A stretch of 64,000 nucleotides of DNA from Pseudo-nitzschia pungens. Lineage: Eukaryota > Bacillariophyta > Bacillariophyceae > Bacillariales > Bacillariaceae. Both the position numbers and the translations under genes were made by a program. The DNA lies in contig CM074762.1 of assembly GCA_037355855.1 (NCBI GenBank), forward strand, positions 930,001 to 994,000. The letters are read 5' to 3'. Positions 33,867-44,517 of this stretch are shown piece after piece (position 1 is the first letter of the stretch; each line of letters starts with the position of its first letter). The notes under the pieces are model-generated. The model worked only from the letters and a program-made list of their open reading frames with translations. It searched no databases and was not told where the DNA came from.

Positions 33867-35725
33867 TAGTAGAAAAGAAGATAGATTCAGCCGATCTTGC
33901 CCAGGCAGTTTAAGATCACGTGAAATTACGAGCCCCACATGAAAAAATGTTATCGTTCCGTCTTCTGCCATAATGTGTACTAAGGTTACGGTAACCTTAC
34001 TTAAAAGGATCTCAAATGTATTTTTTTTGATATTGCCCAGGCAGCGTTTTTGTCATTCTTTGACAAAAAGTAGTGCGCGAGTACTGTATTAGAAGGAGTA
34101 AAAGGACTCACCTTCCGATTCGATTCCCCTCAGGGAATGTACTCGTACTTCTTGCTTCGCAATGGGTTGAGGCGTTTTGCAATCTTTTTTGGCCAGCTCC
34201 AGCTGGCCTCTTTCAACAATAAATTTCCTTGTCTGTAGTAAATAAGGTTACCCTCACTTGTACGAAGTACATCGTTTAAAATAATAAAAAGTAATCTATT
34301 TATGAAGCTAATTAGTAGAAGGAAGTTTAAGTAATTATGATTGATAATTTTCCTAAATAAAATGGATGGACTACGCGTGGGAAAAAGGACATTCGCTCCT
34401 CCGTTTTTTTTTTTTTCAATTTGCCATTCACTTCCCGTAACCTTACGTGAACCTAATTACATAATCAGTATGTAAGAACCATGAAAACTTCGTGCATGCG
34501 AAAAGAAGAATCATGCAACAATCAATCGTGTTCACTCATTTGAAAGTTCAGACCAATTGCAATTACTGTACTACTATGTATTGCAAAGTGACTAGTAGTA
34601 GAGAATGGAATGCATCTGCAACAGTAGCGTCAGTAGAGGCATGTTGCAGCAGGAGGACGAGGGTAGCGTCACCACCACTACCAGCAGCTCTCCTCCTGCT
34701 GATGGGTTGTTCTCCTGCTGGCTGGTGCCCGCTGTATGAAGCACTAGCCCTTGTTGTAGTGCTCGCTTCCAGTATTACTGCTGTTCGCTCGCAACAACAA
34801 CAACAACAACAACAAACACAACGACACAGAGATCTCAACGCGAAGATGAAAAAGATCGGACAGTATGGAAACGAGTAAGTGGACGATTTTTTAGGTGGTG
34901 CGGTACAGGAGTAAAAATAAAAATTACACGTACCGTACGGTACCGGTAACTTACCGCCTAAGGAACTACTCGTGCTCGTACTTCGCAACAACTCTCAAGC
35001 AAAAGATCCTTTCAGCGATTTCCCTGATCATAACTTTTTCGTCCAGGACTCCTGGAATTTCAATCACGCAATAACGCTATCCGTGTTGACTCGACTCTTT
35101 CGACTCTTGTTGTCGACCTTCCCCGTTCGATGTGGTTGAAACTTCTCATTGTTGTTGTTATCGTTCTTTACACATCAACAATCAACACATCCAACGTCAA
35201 GCCAAACGAAAAACTCCTCTTCGAGTTGAGAACTCTCTTCTTCGATTCGCTTGATTCGCAGGCACGGCAGTAAGGTTACGAGTAATTTATTACCATGTAC
35301 AAACATTTACTTCAATTTGTACCGTTGGGGCAATAGAGTCGTCCTGATACAAATCCATCATCCTCCTCTCGTGACGTGCAATTCAGTAAACCTTAGGATT
35401 AGAACACTAGAAAGGTGTCCAAGTACAAGTACGAGTACGTACAGGCAACACATCAAGCACGGTACTACATCTGTCATCTGTCGAGCAGAACCAACCACAA
35501 CTACAACTACATAAGTACAACTACAACCGCAACTTGAAACCATTCAAAAACTACCCTGCCACCTAGCAAGGAAGCCAAGAGGACAGAATTCAGTCGGTTT
35601 CTCTTTCGTCGGATTCCAACATCCCAAAACATACCTTTGAAACTAGGTTGGCGGCAACGTCCGTCGAATCGAAGCAACTGGCCATCTCGGTTCTGCTCAC
35701 TCACTGCTGCAAAACCAACGACCCG

Positions 35726-37715
35726 ATGAATTTTCTTCGGAACGCACCAATCTCGGTGTCAACCGGCCGGGGGACCGCATCTCTCTTGTCCGCGAGAAGA
35801 TATCATCGGAAACTGCCGAGGACTCTGGCAACAATACTATCCACACAACAGACGGGGAGATCCTTTTCGCACCCATCGTCCTTGGCAACAACGACTGCCG
35901 CAAGACCGACGATGAACCCGATGGCAAAAGCTGCGACCGCGATCGCAACCCCCACCGTTGATGCTCCGGCGCATTCTTTTGCGCGGTTCCCGCCGTTGCA
36001 AAGCAACTGGAAGCGGGCGGCATCGTCGTCTTCTGCGGAAAACAGCAACCGAAGCAGCAGCAGCAAGGACCTCGACTACGACGGGGTCCCGGACGACGTT
36101 GCCAAACTCATCAACGACCACGCCCACAAACCCCCGACATCGGTCAGTCTGCAGGCGCTGATGCGGACCGGCCGGGGAGAATATCTGGACCGGCACTTTG
36201 AGAACGTTGCGATGAAGGAACACACCGCCACGGAGCTGGTATTGATGCAGGTGGCGTCCTTTCTGCGGAGAGAGCTCCCCATTCGGTTGGCCCACCGGAT
36301 CCAGGACCTGGAAAAGGTGCGTGTGCGGGGACACGCACGATGCCGCGGTGCTGTGCTTTTGCATTCGGTGCTCACGCGTTTCTGTCTCGTCTCGTCTCGT
36401 TTTTTGTTTGTTTGATTGTCTGTTTGTCTGTTTGCTTGTCTGTTTGTTCCGTTTCATTTCATTTTGTTCCGGCGCTTTCCATGAATTGGACAGATGCCGC
36501 TCATGAAGGACAGACCTTCCGTGAAAGAGGTCAAGCAGCTGTACATTCAATCCTTTCTGGAACTGATCGATTTCGACCAGAAAATCGTGAGCGCCGACCA
36601 GGAGGAGGCTTTCTCGAGGCTGGTAGAGGGAATCTACGAGCGCCACTCCCGGGTGCTGGTGCAGATGGCCAGGGGGGCCTACGAATTTCGCCACCACATC
36701 CACACCGAATCGACCTCCAAGGGTGGCGGCGCCAGAAACAGCAAGAAGAGCAACCCCAAGGACGTCTTTGCCCGGATGGAGGACACCCACGCCTTTCTGG
36801 ACCGCTTCTACCTGTGCCGCATCGGCATCCGCGTGTTGATCGGCCAGTACCTGGCCCTGCGGCAGCCCCCCGTCGATCACTACGTGGGGATCATCTGCTC
36901 CGTCACGTCGCCGTACGAAATCGTCAAGCGGGCCATCGACGACGCGGCGTTCATGTGCACGCGGAAATACGGGGACGCCCCGGAGGTGATCATGAGCGGC
37001 CGGCTGGATCTGACCTTTCCGTACGTTCCGACCCACCTGCACTACATCATGCTGGAGCTCCTCAAGAACAGCATGCGGGCGACGGTCGAGTGGCACGGTC
37101 CGGACGCCGACTTTCCGCCCATCAAGGTCATCATTGCCGACGGGAGCGACAACGAGGACGTGGTCATCAAGGTCAGCGACGAGGGGGGCGGGATTCCCAG
37201 GAGCAACGTCGAGAAGATCTGGTCGTACCTATTTACGACCGCCGATCCGTCCATACAGGAGGGTGCGTAGAGTATCGTTGCGTTTGGAGTGTTGCGTTCC
37301 GTCCAGTCCAGTCCAGTCGAGTCGAGTCGAGTCGAGTTTTGTTGTATTCTATTGTATTTGAGATCGAAGAATGGAGTTCGTGTGTGTGTGTGTGGAATGC
37401 GCTGTTCGAATCCATCACTGACCCGCTCCGACGGTTACAAACGCTGCCAACCATATTATCGCAACACACCGAAATGCATCGCAATGCATTGCATTGCATT
37501 TCTTTTCAGGCATGGTGGGGGTCGTCGAAAACGAGGCGGTGGATCACGGCATCGACTCGCCCCTGGCCGGTCTGGGATACGGGTTGCCGATTTCGCGGAG
37601 CTACTGCCGTTATTTCGGCGGAGACCTGAGCATCATGAGCATGGAGGGGTACGGAACGGACGCCTTTGTGTACCTGGCGCGATTGGGAAACACGAAGGAA
37701 CCGGTGCCGATCTGA
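35726..37715 (+). CDS. Mitochondrial pyruvate / branched-chain 2-oxoacid dehydrogenase kinase
   Basis: Three exons, 35726-36316, 36494-37262 and 37510-37715 (introns of 177 and 247 bp, GT-AG, phases fit), encode 521 residues. The start at 35726 gives a basic, Ser/Arg-rich presequence typical of mitochondrial import. The all-alpha regulatory domain runs from about 95 to 330 (VSLQALMRTG, FLRRELPIRLAHRI). The GHKL ATPase domain follows: N-box LELLKNSMRATVEW at about 383, G1 box VSDEGGGIPRSN at about 424, FTTADPS ATP lid, and G2/GT boxes LGYGLPISRSYCRYFGGDL and EGYGTDAFVYL in exon 3. The family phosphorylates the E1-alpha subunit of matrix dehydrogenase complexes and turns them off. Motifs are mixed between PDK and BCKDK, so the exact substrate is not assigned. 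Both introns contain pentanucleotide repeats. Confidence 0.93.
36384..36460. repeat. (GTCTC)n and (TGTTTGTC)n repeats in the kinase's intron 1
   Basis: Three to four GTCTC units (36386-36400) pass into a run of TTTGTTTG and GTCTGTTT units that fills most of the 177-bp intron. The acceptor CAG is at 36491-36493. Confidence 0.85.
37298..37340. repeat. (GTCCA/GTCGA)n repeat in the kinase's intron 2
   Basis: About eight five-base units, first GTCCA then GTCGA, followed by looser TTGTATTCTA units. A GCATT/TGCAT array near 37470-37500 closes the same intron. Confidence 0.85.
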
Positions 37716-39417
37716 TCGAATGCGATGCGATGGAATGTGATGTGATGGAATGGAATGCGATGTGATGTGATGTGATTGGTTCGGTTTGGATCGGATCGGA
37801 TCGGACTGTCGGATCTGTGCTGTTTCGCTTGAGACAAACAACAACGGCAGCAGCAGCAGCAACAACAATTGCAATTGGAATTGCAAGTGCAATAACGATT
37901 GCAATCAAAATTACAAAACCTTGGCACCCTGCACTCTGCGGACAGAGGAGTGGAAACGAGCGACCTGTCCGGGAGTTGCGTTTTCTTTGGTCCGAATTGA
38001 ACTCCGAGTGAACCTCGGTATGCACCAATGAAGGAACGAAATGAATGAATGAATGAGTGAGTGAGTGAGTGAGTGGGTGAGTGGGTGAATGCGTTCGGAT
38101 CTTGTGAAAAAGCAAGGTTTTGTCCCGGTACAAACTGATGAAAGAATAGAGTAAAAGTCAGTTGATCGTAGTAGTTATTGTTGTAGTCCAGTAGGAGCAC
38201 GATAGTACCAGTAGTAGCAGCGGCCACCGTTTGTTACAGTGCGCAATTTCGGTCCGAGGTACTACTACTACTAGTAGTTTTAGCATCCCGGCACGCTTCA
38301 TCGGCAAGCTTCGAGTCCAGCTTCATCTTGCATGATTTCGAAGGGAGGATGATTGCTGTCCAACAACAACACGATGACACCAGTGGTGAAATGGAATGCT
38401 GCAATGGAAAACAAGAAGTGCCACTACTAGTACTAGCAGCAGCAGCAGGATCTGTGCTGCTGGTGAAGCATCAGCAGCAGCATTCACTTGAAGTACGATT
38501 ACTAGGAGAGAAGTATCAGCATCGGCGGAGCCCGGCAGGAAAAAGATGCTTCCACACCAGTCAGGTGTCACACGATAGCAGCACCACCAGTCTCGTCGTC
38601 TCATTGCCAAGTGAGATCATCCTCAGCATGAATCCATCGAAGGAGGAGCTAGTATGGTGCTAAAGGCAAGTAGTACTTTACACCACCACCACCACCAGCA
38701 GCAGCAGCCATGGTTCCAGAGATAGTACTACAGCATGATGGCAACAAGACAGCAGAGAGCATCCCACATTGAACAAAAGCAAGCACCAACACCAGCAATT
38801 TACGGTAGCTACCTTACCGATTATAGTTACAAAACATACCATTCCATCAGGTGAAATCCGGGTCCGCATGCGTGCACGACACGGAAAAAGATGTCATCGA
38901 CGACGCGCGCTAATGATGATGATTGCGATGATGAGTGATGATGGTGATGATGGTGATGATTCCCTTCAACATACCTCCTACCGGTTCGTACGAGACTCCT
39001 ACGGTAGTAGAAGCATCACACGAGTAAGTTAACCTTACCTTACCGCACAGTACCGTAATTACAGTATGATCTTCTACGAGTAAGGTTACGAGTAAGGCTT
39101 TCTCGTAGAAAAAGAGTCGCGTCGAGATCAAGATGATTTCGATTTCGAACGGTAAGGTTACGGTAAACCTTAGTAGGGAACAAAACAAGATGTTCCGCAT
39201 CGGGAAAAGAGCCACTCGCCGATCGTCAAATCGCAACGAAGAACAATAGGCACCGGACGGAAGCAATCGGATGTCAACCGAACGAAACACCCAACCAACC
39301 GACCAACCGACCACGCAACTGCAGGCAAAAGTAAGGTTAGGTTACCGCACATACCATTCGAAGACCCAACAGAATCAATCCGTACGTGTAACCTTGCTTT
39401 TACCTTACCGTACCAAA

Positions 39418-39525
39418 CAACATCAACATCAACATCAACATCAACACCAACACCAACACCAACACCAACAACAACAACAACAACAACAACAACACCAACA
39501 ACAACAACAACAACAACAACAACAC
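39418..39525. repeat. (CAACAT)/(CAACAC)/(CAA)n compound microsatellite
   Basis: About 105 bp of hexamer steps from CAACAT to CAACAC and then pure CAA, followed by a T-run. Confidence 0.92.
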
Positions 39526-39895
39526 TATTTTTTTTTCATCTTGTCCGGGTGTCGCAGGATTCGATTCATCGAGAACAAGCGTTGGACTGCTCCGGCGTGT
39601 CCAAAGTCCTTTGTCACACTTTCAATCTTCCGACTTTTTCAGAGACAGAAAAGAAACGCATTGCCCCTCGACGCCAAGCGGCCACCGCAAGAATCCAACG
39701 ACGCAACGGAGTGAGTCCGCTGCCGAGCATTGCCATTCTTCCCGCTAGGGGATCAATCCATCCGATCCGTCGCCCATCGCGAAACACAACAACAACAACC
39801 ACAACCACAACAACAACCACACCATTATTATTGCTACGAGATCCGGGACGATCGGCGCAGCCCGCAGATTTCAGTCATCGGACCAACAAAGCGCA

Positions 39896-39940
39896 TTCCA
39901 TTCCATTCCATTCCATTCGATTCCATCCCATTCGATTCCA
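39896..39940. repeat. (CATTC)n pentanucleotide repeat in the 5' leader of the cupin-like gene
   Basis: About nine five-base units (CATTC, CGATTC and CATCC variants), ending 13 bp before the ATG at 39954. Confidence 0.88.
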
Positions 39941-39953
39941 TCCATCCGCAATC

Positions 39954-41285
39954 ATGCAGCGACACCACAGACTCCTCCTCGCGCGGTATTACTTTCTACT
40001 CACCGCGGCCGTTCTCGTTCTGTCGGCGCAGCAAGCCCTTTGCCTGCACGCCGTGCCAACCCCGTCACAGGACGAAGCGCAACCCGAGGAGCGGTCATCC
40101 TCATCATCGTCATCCTCCTCCTCGTCTTCCTCCTCGTCTTCCTCGAACAACGGAGCCACCAAAAACCGGACGCGCGACAACGACCCGGACGATGACCACT
40201 CGACCGGAGCGGGAAAGATCCCCTTTGTGGGTCCCCTGCACTACTCGTCCCACGAGCAGCAATACCAGGATCCCTTCGCCAAGGGATTCGAGATCACGAC
40301 CCGCATCTACACCGATCCGCGCGACAAGCTGGCCCACTTCGACGATGTCGCGGTCTCCGGGAGCGGCTCGTCGTCGAACAAGGACAACGTTTCGTCGTCC
40401 TCATCGTCGTCCTCGTCCTCCTCTTCTCCTCCCACGGTCCCGATCGTCCTGCCCTACTGGGAATGCGGGGTCTCGGGCTCCACCACGGTCCCCGTCCCGC
40501 TGTCGTCCCTGACCATCCGGCACCTGCTGGGCGGATCCAAGCCCGGATCCTTCGAGGAGGGCTGCGGCCGGGGCGACACGATCGGGACCGCCGGCCGCGG
40601 CATGGGCATGGGCGGCGGCTCCGCCAAGCACGACGACCACCACCCCCGCCTGGTGGTCCCCCTGACGCCGCTGGAGATCGTCCTCAACTCGGGACAGTCC
40701 CGGACCTTTTCCCCCGGCGACGTGGTCCTCCTGGAGAACTGCCTGACGGGCGGCCATCTGCTGCAGGGACACGAGGGCCGCGACATGGTCGTCATGCTCC
40801 TGACCCTTCCCCACGCCTACCACCACGCGGGCAGGGACCGGAACGCCCTCAGCTCGGTCTTCGAGAACGGATTCTGGAAGCAAAACCCCTGCAAGACCGG
40901 GCTGGTCCCCAGCGAGGGGAGCGATAAGGAGGCTTTTCGCTCCGGAGGAAGGGGCCGGCCCGCGATTCCGTGGTCCCGGTCCTCCAAGGTCCGGAGGCGC
41001 CTCGGGCTGGGCGTCATCGGGGCGGGAATGTCCCTGGCGCTGGCGGATTTCCTGGGCAAGGTGGCGCCCCTGGCGCTGGCGCTCGCCGCCGGGGGCGGGC
41101 TGGTGGCGGTCGGGGGGACCTACGGGATCGTCCGGCTCGGGGAGTACGGCCTCGACGAGCTGGAGTACTGGCACGAGCGGCGGCTGCTGCGGCTGAGGGA
41201 CACGACGAGCGGCGGCAGCGACGGCAGCGATAGCGATAGTCACTTCGATGGCGACGGTGACGACGATGCGCGGTCGGGGCGGTAG
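39954..41285 (+). CDS. Secreted or membrane Ser-rich protein with cupin-like segment
   Basis: 443 residues from the ATG at 39954, which begins a clear signal peptide (LLLARYYFLLTAAVLVLSAQ, cleavage near CLHA at about residue 32). The in-frame upstream extension to 39549 is low-complexity and repeats-derived, so it is taken as 5' UTR. Poly-Ser tracts lie at about 48-63 and 143-159. A central segment with RTFSPGDVVLLENCLTGGH, then MVVMLLTLP, resembles the beta-barrel strand of small cupins (F-x-PGD-VVLLE-x-G-GH). Near the C-terminus are two hydrophobic stretches (LGVIGAGMSLALADFLG and APLALALAAGGGLVAVGG), then YGIVRLGEYGLDELEYWHER and an acidic tail. Metal ligands of a functional cupin are not evident. 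Possible location is the plastid or endomembrane system; function is unknown. Confidence 0.75.
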   Translation: MQRHHRLLLARYYFLLTAAVLVLSAQQALCLHAVPTPSQDEAQPEERSSSSSSSSSSSSSSSSSNNGATKNRTRDNDPDDDHSTGAGKIPFVGPLHYSSHEQQYQDPFAKGFEITTRIYTDPRDKLAHFDDVAVSGSGSSSNKDNVSSSSSSSSSSSSPPTVPIVLPYWECGVSGSTTVPVPLSSLTIRHLLGGSKPGSFEEGCGRGDTIGTAGRGMGMGGGSAKHDDHHPRLVVPLTPLEIVLNSGQSRTFSPGDVVLLENCLTGGHLLQGHEGRDMVVMLLTLPHAYHHAGRDRNALSSVFENGFWKQNPCKTGLVPSEGSDKEAFRSGGRGRPAIPWSRSSKVRRRLGLGVIGAGMSLALADFLGKVAPLALALAAGGGLVAVGGTYGIVRLGEYGLDELEYWHERRLLRLRDTTSGGSDGSDSDSHFDGDGDDDARSGR

Positions 41286-41436
41286 TCCGGTGCAGTGCGC
41301 GGTGGAGTCCAGTGCAGGCAGTGCAGTGCGGTGCAGTGCAGTGCAGTCCAGTGATCGGCGTCTCGGGAAGGATTTGGACAATGGATTGGCGCAACGACCC
41401 GAGTGCCATGTGGAGTGCAATGCACTGCAATTGACC

Positions 41437-41463
41437 ATCCGGTTCGGTTCGGTTCGGTTCGGT
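41437..41463. repeat. (GGTTC)n pentanucleotide repeat
   Basis: About five units of GGTTC, 150 bp after the stop codon of the cupin-like gene, so probably in its 3' UTR or just beyond. Confidence 0.88.
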
Positions 41464-41616
41464 CGATCGCAATGGCAATGGCGATGGCAATCGCAATTGT
41501 ATCGTTCAGTTTCTAGCCCGGCAATCCGCACGATCTACATAGGAAACCAACGAAGAATTCATCGAAACAATACATCAATACACCGACAAACTATTCTCTT
41601 GTTCTGGTGGCAGTGC

Positions 41617-41660
41617 AACGCAACGCAACGCAATACAATACAATACAATACAATACAAAG
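41617..41660. repeat. (CAACG)n(ATACA)n pentanucleotide repeat
   Basis: Three GCAAC units followed by about six AATAC/ATACA units; the unit changes but the 5-bp period is kept. Confidence 0.88.
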
Positions 41661-41928
41661 CAGCGCAGAACAAGGCATAGATCCGATGGGCAACCATTTT
41701 TTTGTTCGCAACGATATATCATTCGGGATGCATGGATCGAGTGGGTGGATGGGCGGAGAGCAGTCCGATGTCTCCGTCCCGGCACCTCTTCGGTCGTCTA
41801 CGGCATTGCATTAGAGGGGATTTAATTTTTTTTTTTTTTTCTTTCCGAATGAATCGAAAAAGAAGGAATCCGTCATTCCGACACTTGCGCCATTTCGAAA
41901 CCGGGCAACCGTAGCGACCAAACGAATC

Positions 41929-42005
41929 GATCGAAACGAAGCGAAACAACGACACTGACACAAAACAATCGAACGAAACGAAACGAACGAACGAAACGAA
42001 ACAAA
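41929..42005. repeat. (CGAAA/CGAAC)n pentanucleotide repeat
   Basis: About 75 bp in which ACGAA, CGAAA and AACGA words recur at mostly 5-bp spacing. Confidence 0.8.
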
Positions 42006-42091
42006 TCAAACCAGCACGAATCAATCAATCTCGGTTGCATCCCTTACCTGTAACGTACAACAACGCTTAGATCCATACTATACTTACCATG

Positions 42092-42114
42092 CTATGCCAT
42101 GCCATGCCATGCCA
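42092..42114. repeat. (GCCAT)n pentanucleotide repeat
   Basis: Four to five perfect ATGCC units. GCATT units, a related word, recur at 42563-42600. Confidence 0.88.
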
Positions 42115-42654
42115 ATCCTAGTTGGAGCATACTATATGCGTTTGGGCGGGGCGTGCATGTATTGCTGTAGAAGTATAGTCCTCGTAGGGATCCGAGGACA
42201 ACACAGTAAATAGAGAAATAGTGCTGTCGCACCCGTTTGTCACGCGAGACTGGGAACTAGTGTAATGCTCTACGGTACGAAGAACTAGTACCGCTCTGTC
42301 CGTGTCGCGAAAGCACTCGGCTAGGCCCGAACGCCATCGTTCGAACCACTTATTCTCAGCCAGCCAACCAGTCAATCAATTGGTCACCACCGAAGGCAAG
42401 CGCTTTCCTCGGTTTGCCCAGCGATGACGCTCGGCGGGAGACGAAGGAACAGCATCGGTTTCGCACTCGTACTCTCGCTCAGGAGTCAAGAACTTGCACG
42501 CACTCGTACGTGCTGGTCCCGCTCGGAGGGTGCGTCAACGAGGATGACAACTCGTGCGTTGGGATGCATTTCATTGCATTGCATTGCATTACAAGGCATT
42601 GTGTTGCATGTCCTCCCGGCGGACCGCTCGAGCAAGGTGCGGAATCGGTGGACG

Positions 42655-43355
42655 ACGCGATAGAGGTGCGGAATCGGTGGACGGCGCGATAGAGGTGCGG
42701 AATCAGTGGACGCAATAGAGGTGCGGGATGTTTGCGATAGGGGTTGCAATAGAGGTGCGGATTGGTTGAGGCGATAGAGGTGCGGAATAGAGGTGCGGAA
42801 TCGGTGGACGACGAGATAGAGGTGCGGAATCGGTGGACGACGCGATAGAGGTGCGGAATCGGTGGACGACGCGATAGAGGTGCGGAATCGGTGGACGACG
42901 CGATAGAGGTGCGGAATCAGTGGACGCAATAGAGGTGCGGGATGTTTGCGATAGAGGTGCGGATCGGTTTGCAATAGAGGTGCAGATTGGTTGAGGCGAT
43001 AGAGGTGCGGATTTGCAATAGAGGTGCGGAATAGAGGTGCGGAATCGGTGGACGACGCGATAGAGGTGCTGGATGTTTCCGATAGAGGTGCGGATTGGTT
43101 GAGGCGATAGAGGTGCGAATTTGCAATAGAGGTGCGGATCGGATTGCAATAGAGGTGCGGATTGGTTTGAATTTACAATAGAGGTGCGGATCGGTTTGCG
43201 ATAGAGGTGCGGATTGGTTGAGGCGATAGAGGTGCGGAATCGGTGGACGACGCGATAGAGGTGCGGAATCAGTGGATGCGATAGGGGTGCAGGTCGCATT
43301 GTAATAGAGGTGCGGATCGGATTGCGATAGGATCGGTTGACGCGATAGAGGTGCG
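42655..43355. repeat. GATAGAGGTGCGG minisatellite
   Basis: About 27 copies of AGAGGTGC in roughly 700 bp. Each copy is followed by one of a few spacers (AATCGGTGGACGACGC, ATTGGTTGAGGC, GATCGGTTTGC or none), so unit length varies from about 13 to 29 bp. Long open frames on the - strand reading HLYRVVHRFRTS-type repeats are by-products of this array. It is not a CRISPR: the variable parts are themselves repeated and the host is eukaryotic. Confidence 0.93.
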
Positions 43356-44400
43356 GATCCGTTGATGCGAATCGGTTTGAGACGAATGAATGCGATTCTG
43401 CGGACGTACGGTACGGTACGGCCAGTGGCCGTTGTCATGGTTCTTGTGAGATCAATGTATCGATCTCAACGGACGGACGCTAGTTGCAAATATCGTACCG
43501 TATACGAACAATGCCAATGCTCTTCTTTCGAGGACGATTGCTCTAAAAAGGCAGGATTGTTCCAGTGTGAAAGCTAAGCTAATTGCATCTGCACAGACCT
43601 GCTGCACAACATTCCTCATAATAATTCAAGCATGCACTCGTTCGGCTTGTGGCGATGACGATTCCTTCCGGAAGAGCATGCCTCAGACTTGCGTACTTCT
43701 ACAAATTACTTATGTTTTTGTGTAACGACTTCGATATGGATCAATCCATGCAAACTTCTCTGCACACGGGATGGATGTTTAACGCCATGCCTACGCATGA
43801 CCCAGATGCATTTGGTTTTGTTAACAACAACGCGATGCATGCAAAACGCATGACCCAGATCGGTTATCGCTTTGTTAACGGTCCCCGATGTTGCGAGAAT
43901 TATCGCTCACACAACACAATATTGAAAGTTCCTCCCCCAGACAATGCACTTCGCGCGCGGTTTCTGCCACTGTGCACGGCCAAAGGAAAAGTATCGGGCT
44001 ATATCGGATTGCATTGCTATGATACGGACGTGCTGCTCCTGCCATACGGTACCCGTCGATAGCAGATGGATCTTCCGCCTCTTATCTTCGCCCTTGTGGA
44101 CGGATCTTTTCATCCTTTGCATGCGTGCGTTGGATCGAATTGGAATTGGAATCGGAAATCCAAAGAAAGGAAAACCGAGACAAGATTTGTACCGCAGCAC
44201 TCAGTCTTGTACGCTGTCGTAAACTGCTACATGTACCGTTCCTACGTGCGTACCTACTTATACCCAACCGAGAAGATCGAACCGAGGCGAAGAAGAACAC
44301 TACGAGTAGTACACCACGGCACTGAAAATTTGTCGACCAAACAGACCATCTGCGGACGAACAATGCGTTCCTTGAATGGAAGGTATGGATCGGAAGGGAT

Positions 44401-44424
44401 GGTATCGTATCGTATCGTATCGTA
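44401..44424. repeat. (GTATC)n pentanucleotide repeat beside a MITE-like element
   Basis: Four to five GTATC units directly abut the left arm of the element at 44423. Confidence 0.88.
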
Positions 44425-44517
44425 CTACAACATTCTTATCAGCTGTCCACCGGTTCTACGTCCCCGACTACTAATTTCTACTGAAACCCGGGGAGGGCTG
44501 ATAGGAATTCTGTAGTA
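44423..44517. mobile_element. MITE-like element, copy 4 (complete)
   Basis: A 95-bp element whose outermost bases are TACTACA at the left and TGTAGTA at the right, a perfect 7-bp inverted repeat continuing imperfectly through TTCTTATCAGC / GCTGATAGGAATTC. The interior shares GTAGAAATTAGTAGT-like and GGTTCTACG sequence (on opposite strands) with copy 2. It is non-coding. Confidence 0.75.

Larger units (their letters stand above)
33496..35725. other. Gene-poor region with MITE-like elements
   Basis: About 2.2 kb. It holds two MITE-like elements at 33674-33866, GTAAGGTTAC words (about 33980, 34245, 34435, 34930 and 35270), a CAGCAG/CTCCTGCTG-rich tract (34640-34740) and a CAA repeat at 34793-34815. 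A 128-codon frame at 34492-34878 (+) is low-complexity and unsupported. Confidence 0.6.
37716..39953. other. Intergenic region rich in short tandem repeats
   Basis: About 2.2 kb with no supported gene. Successive blocks: GATGTGAT/GGAAT-type units right after the kinase stop (37722-37800), CAGCAG/CAATTG-type words (37840-37910), GAATGAGTGA units (38040-38090), TAC/TAG palindrome (38260-38278), CAGCAG-rich tract (38425-38480), CCACCA/CAGCAG (38682-38710), GATGATGGT (38908-38962), then GTAAGGTTAC words (39015-39175 and 39330-39410). The last part is promoter and 5' UTR of the next gene. Confidence 0.6.

Noticed and set aside
35837..37096. 419-codon - frame over the dehydrogenase kinase gene
   Set aside because: Antisense shadow; crosses the kinase intron as if coding.
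40401..41531. 376-codon - frame over the cupin-like gene
   Set aside because: Antisense shadow that begins in a pentanucleotide repeat.
42330..42360. tRNA-like GGTTCGAA word on the - strand
   Set aside because: No acceptor, anticodon or D-arm pairing could be built around it. No tRNA or rRNA gene was found anywhere in the window.
42655..43355. CRISPR array
   Set aside because: The spacers are themselves repeated in a few types, unit length is irregular, and the genome is eukaryotic.
42655..43438. Long - strand frames reading HLYRVVHRFRTS repeats
   Set aside because: Produced by the minisatellite in more than one frame; no start context or non-repeat part.
43649..44062. 137-codon + frame
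   Set aside because: GTG start, no motif, next to simple repeats.
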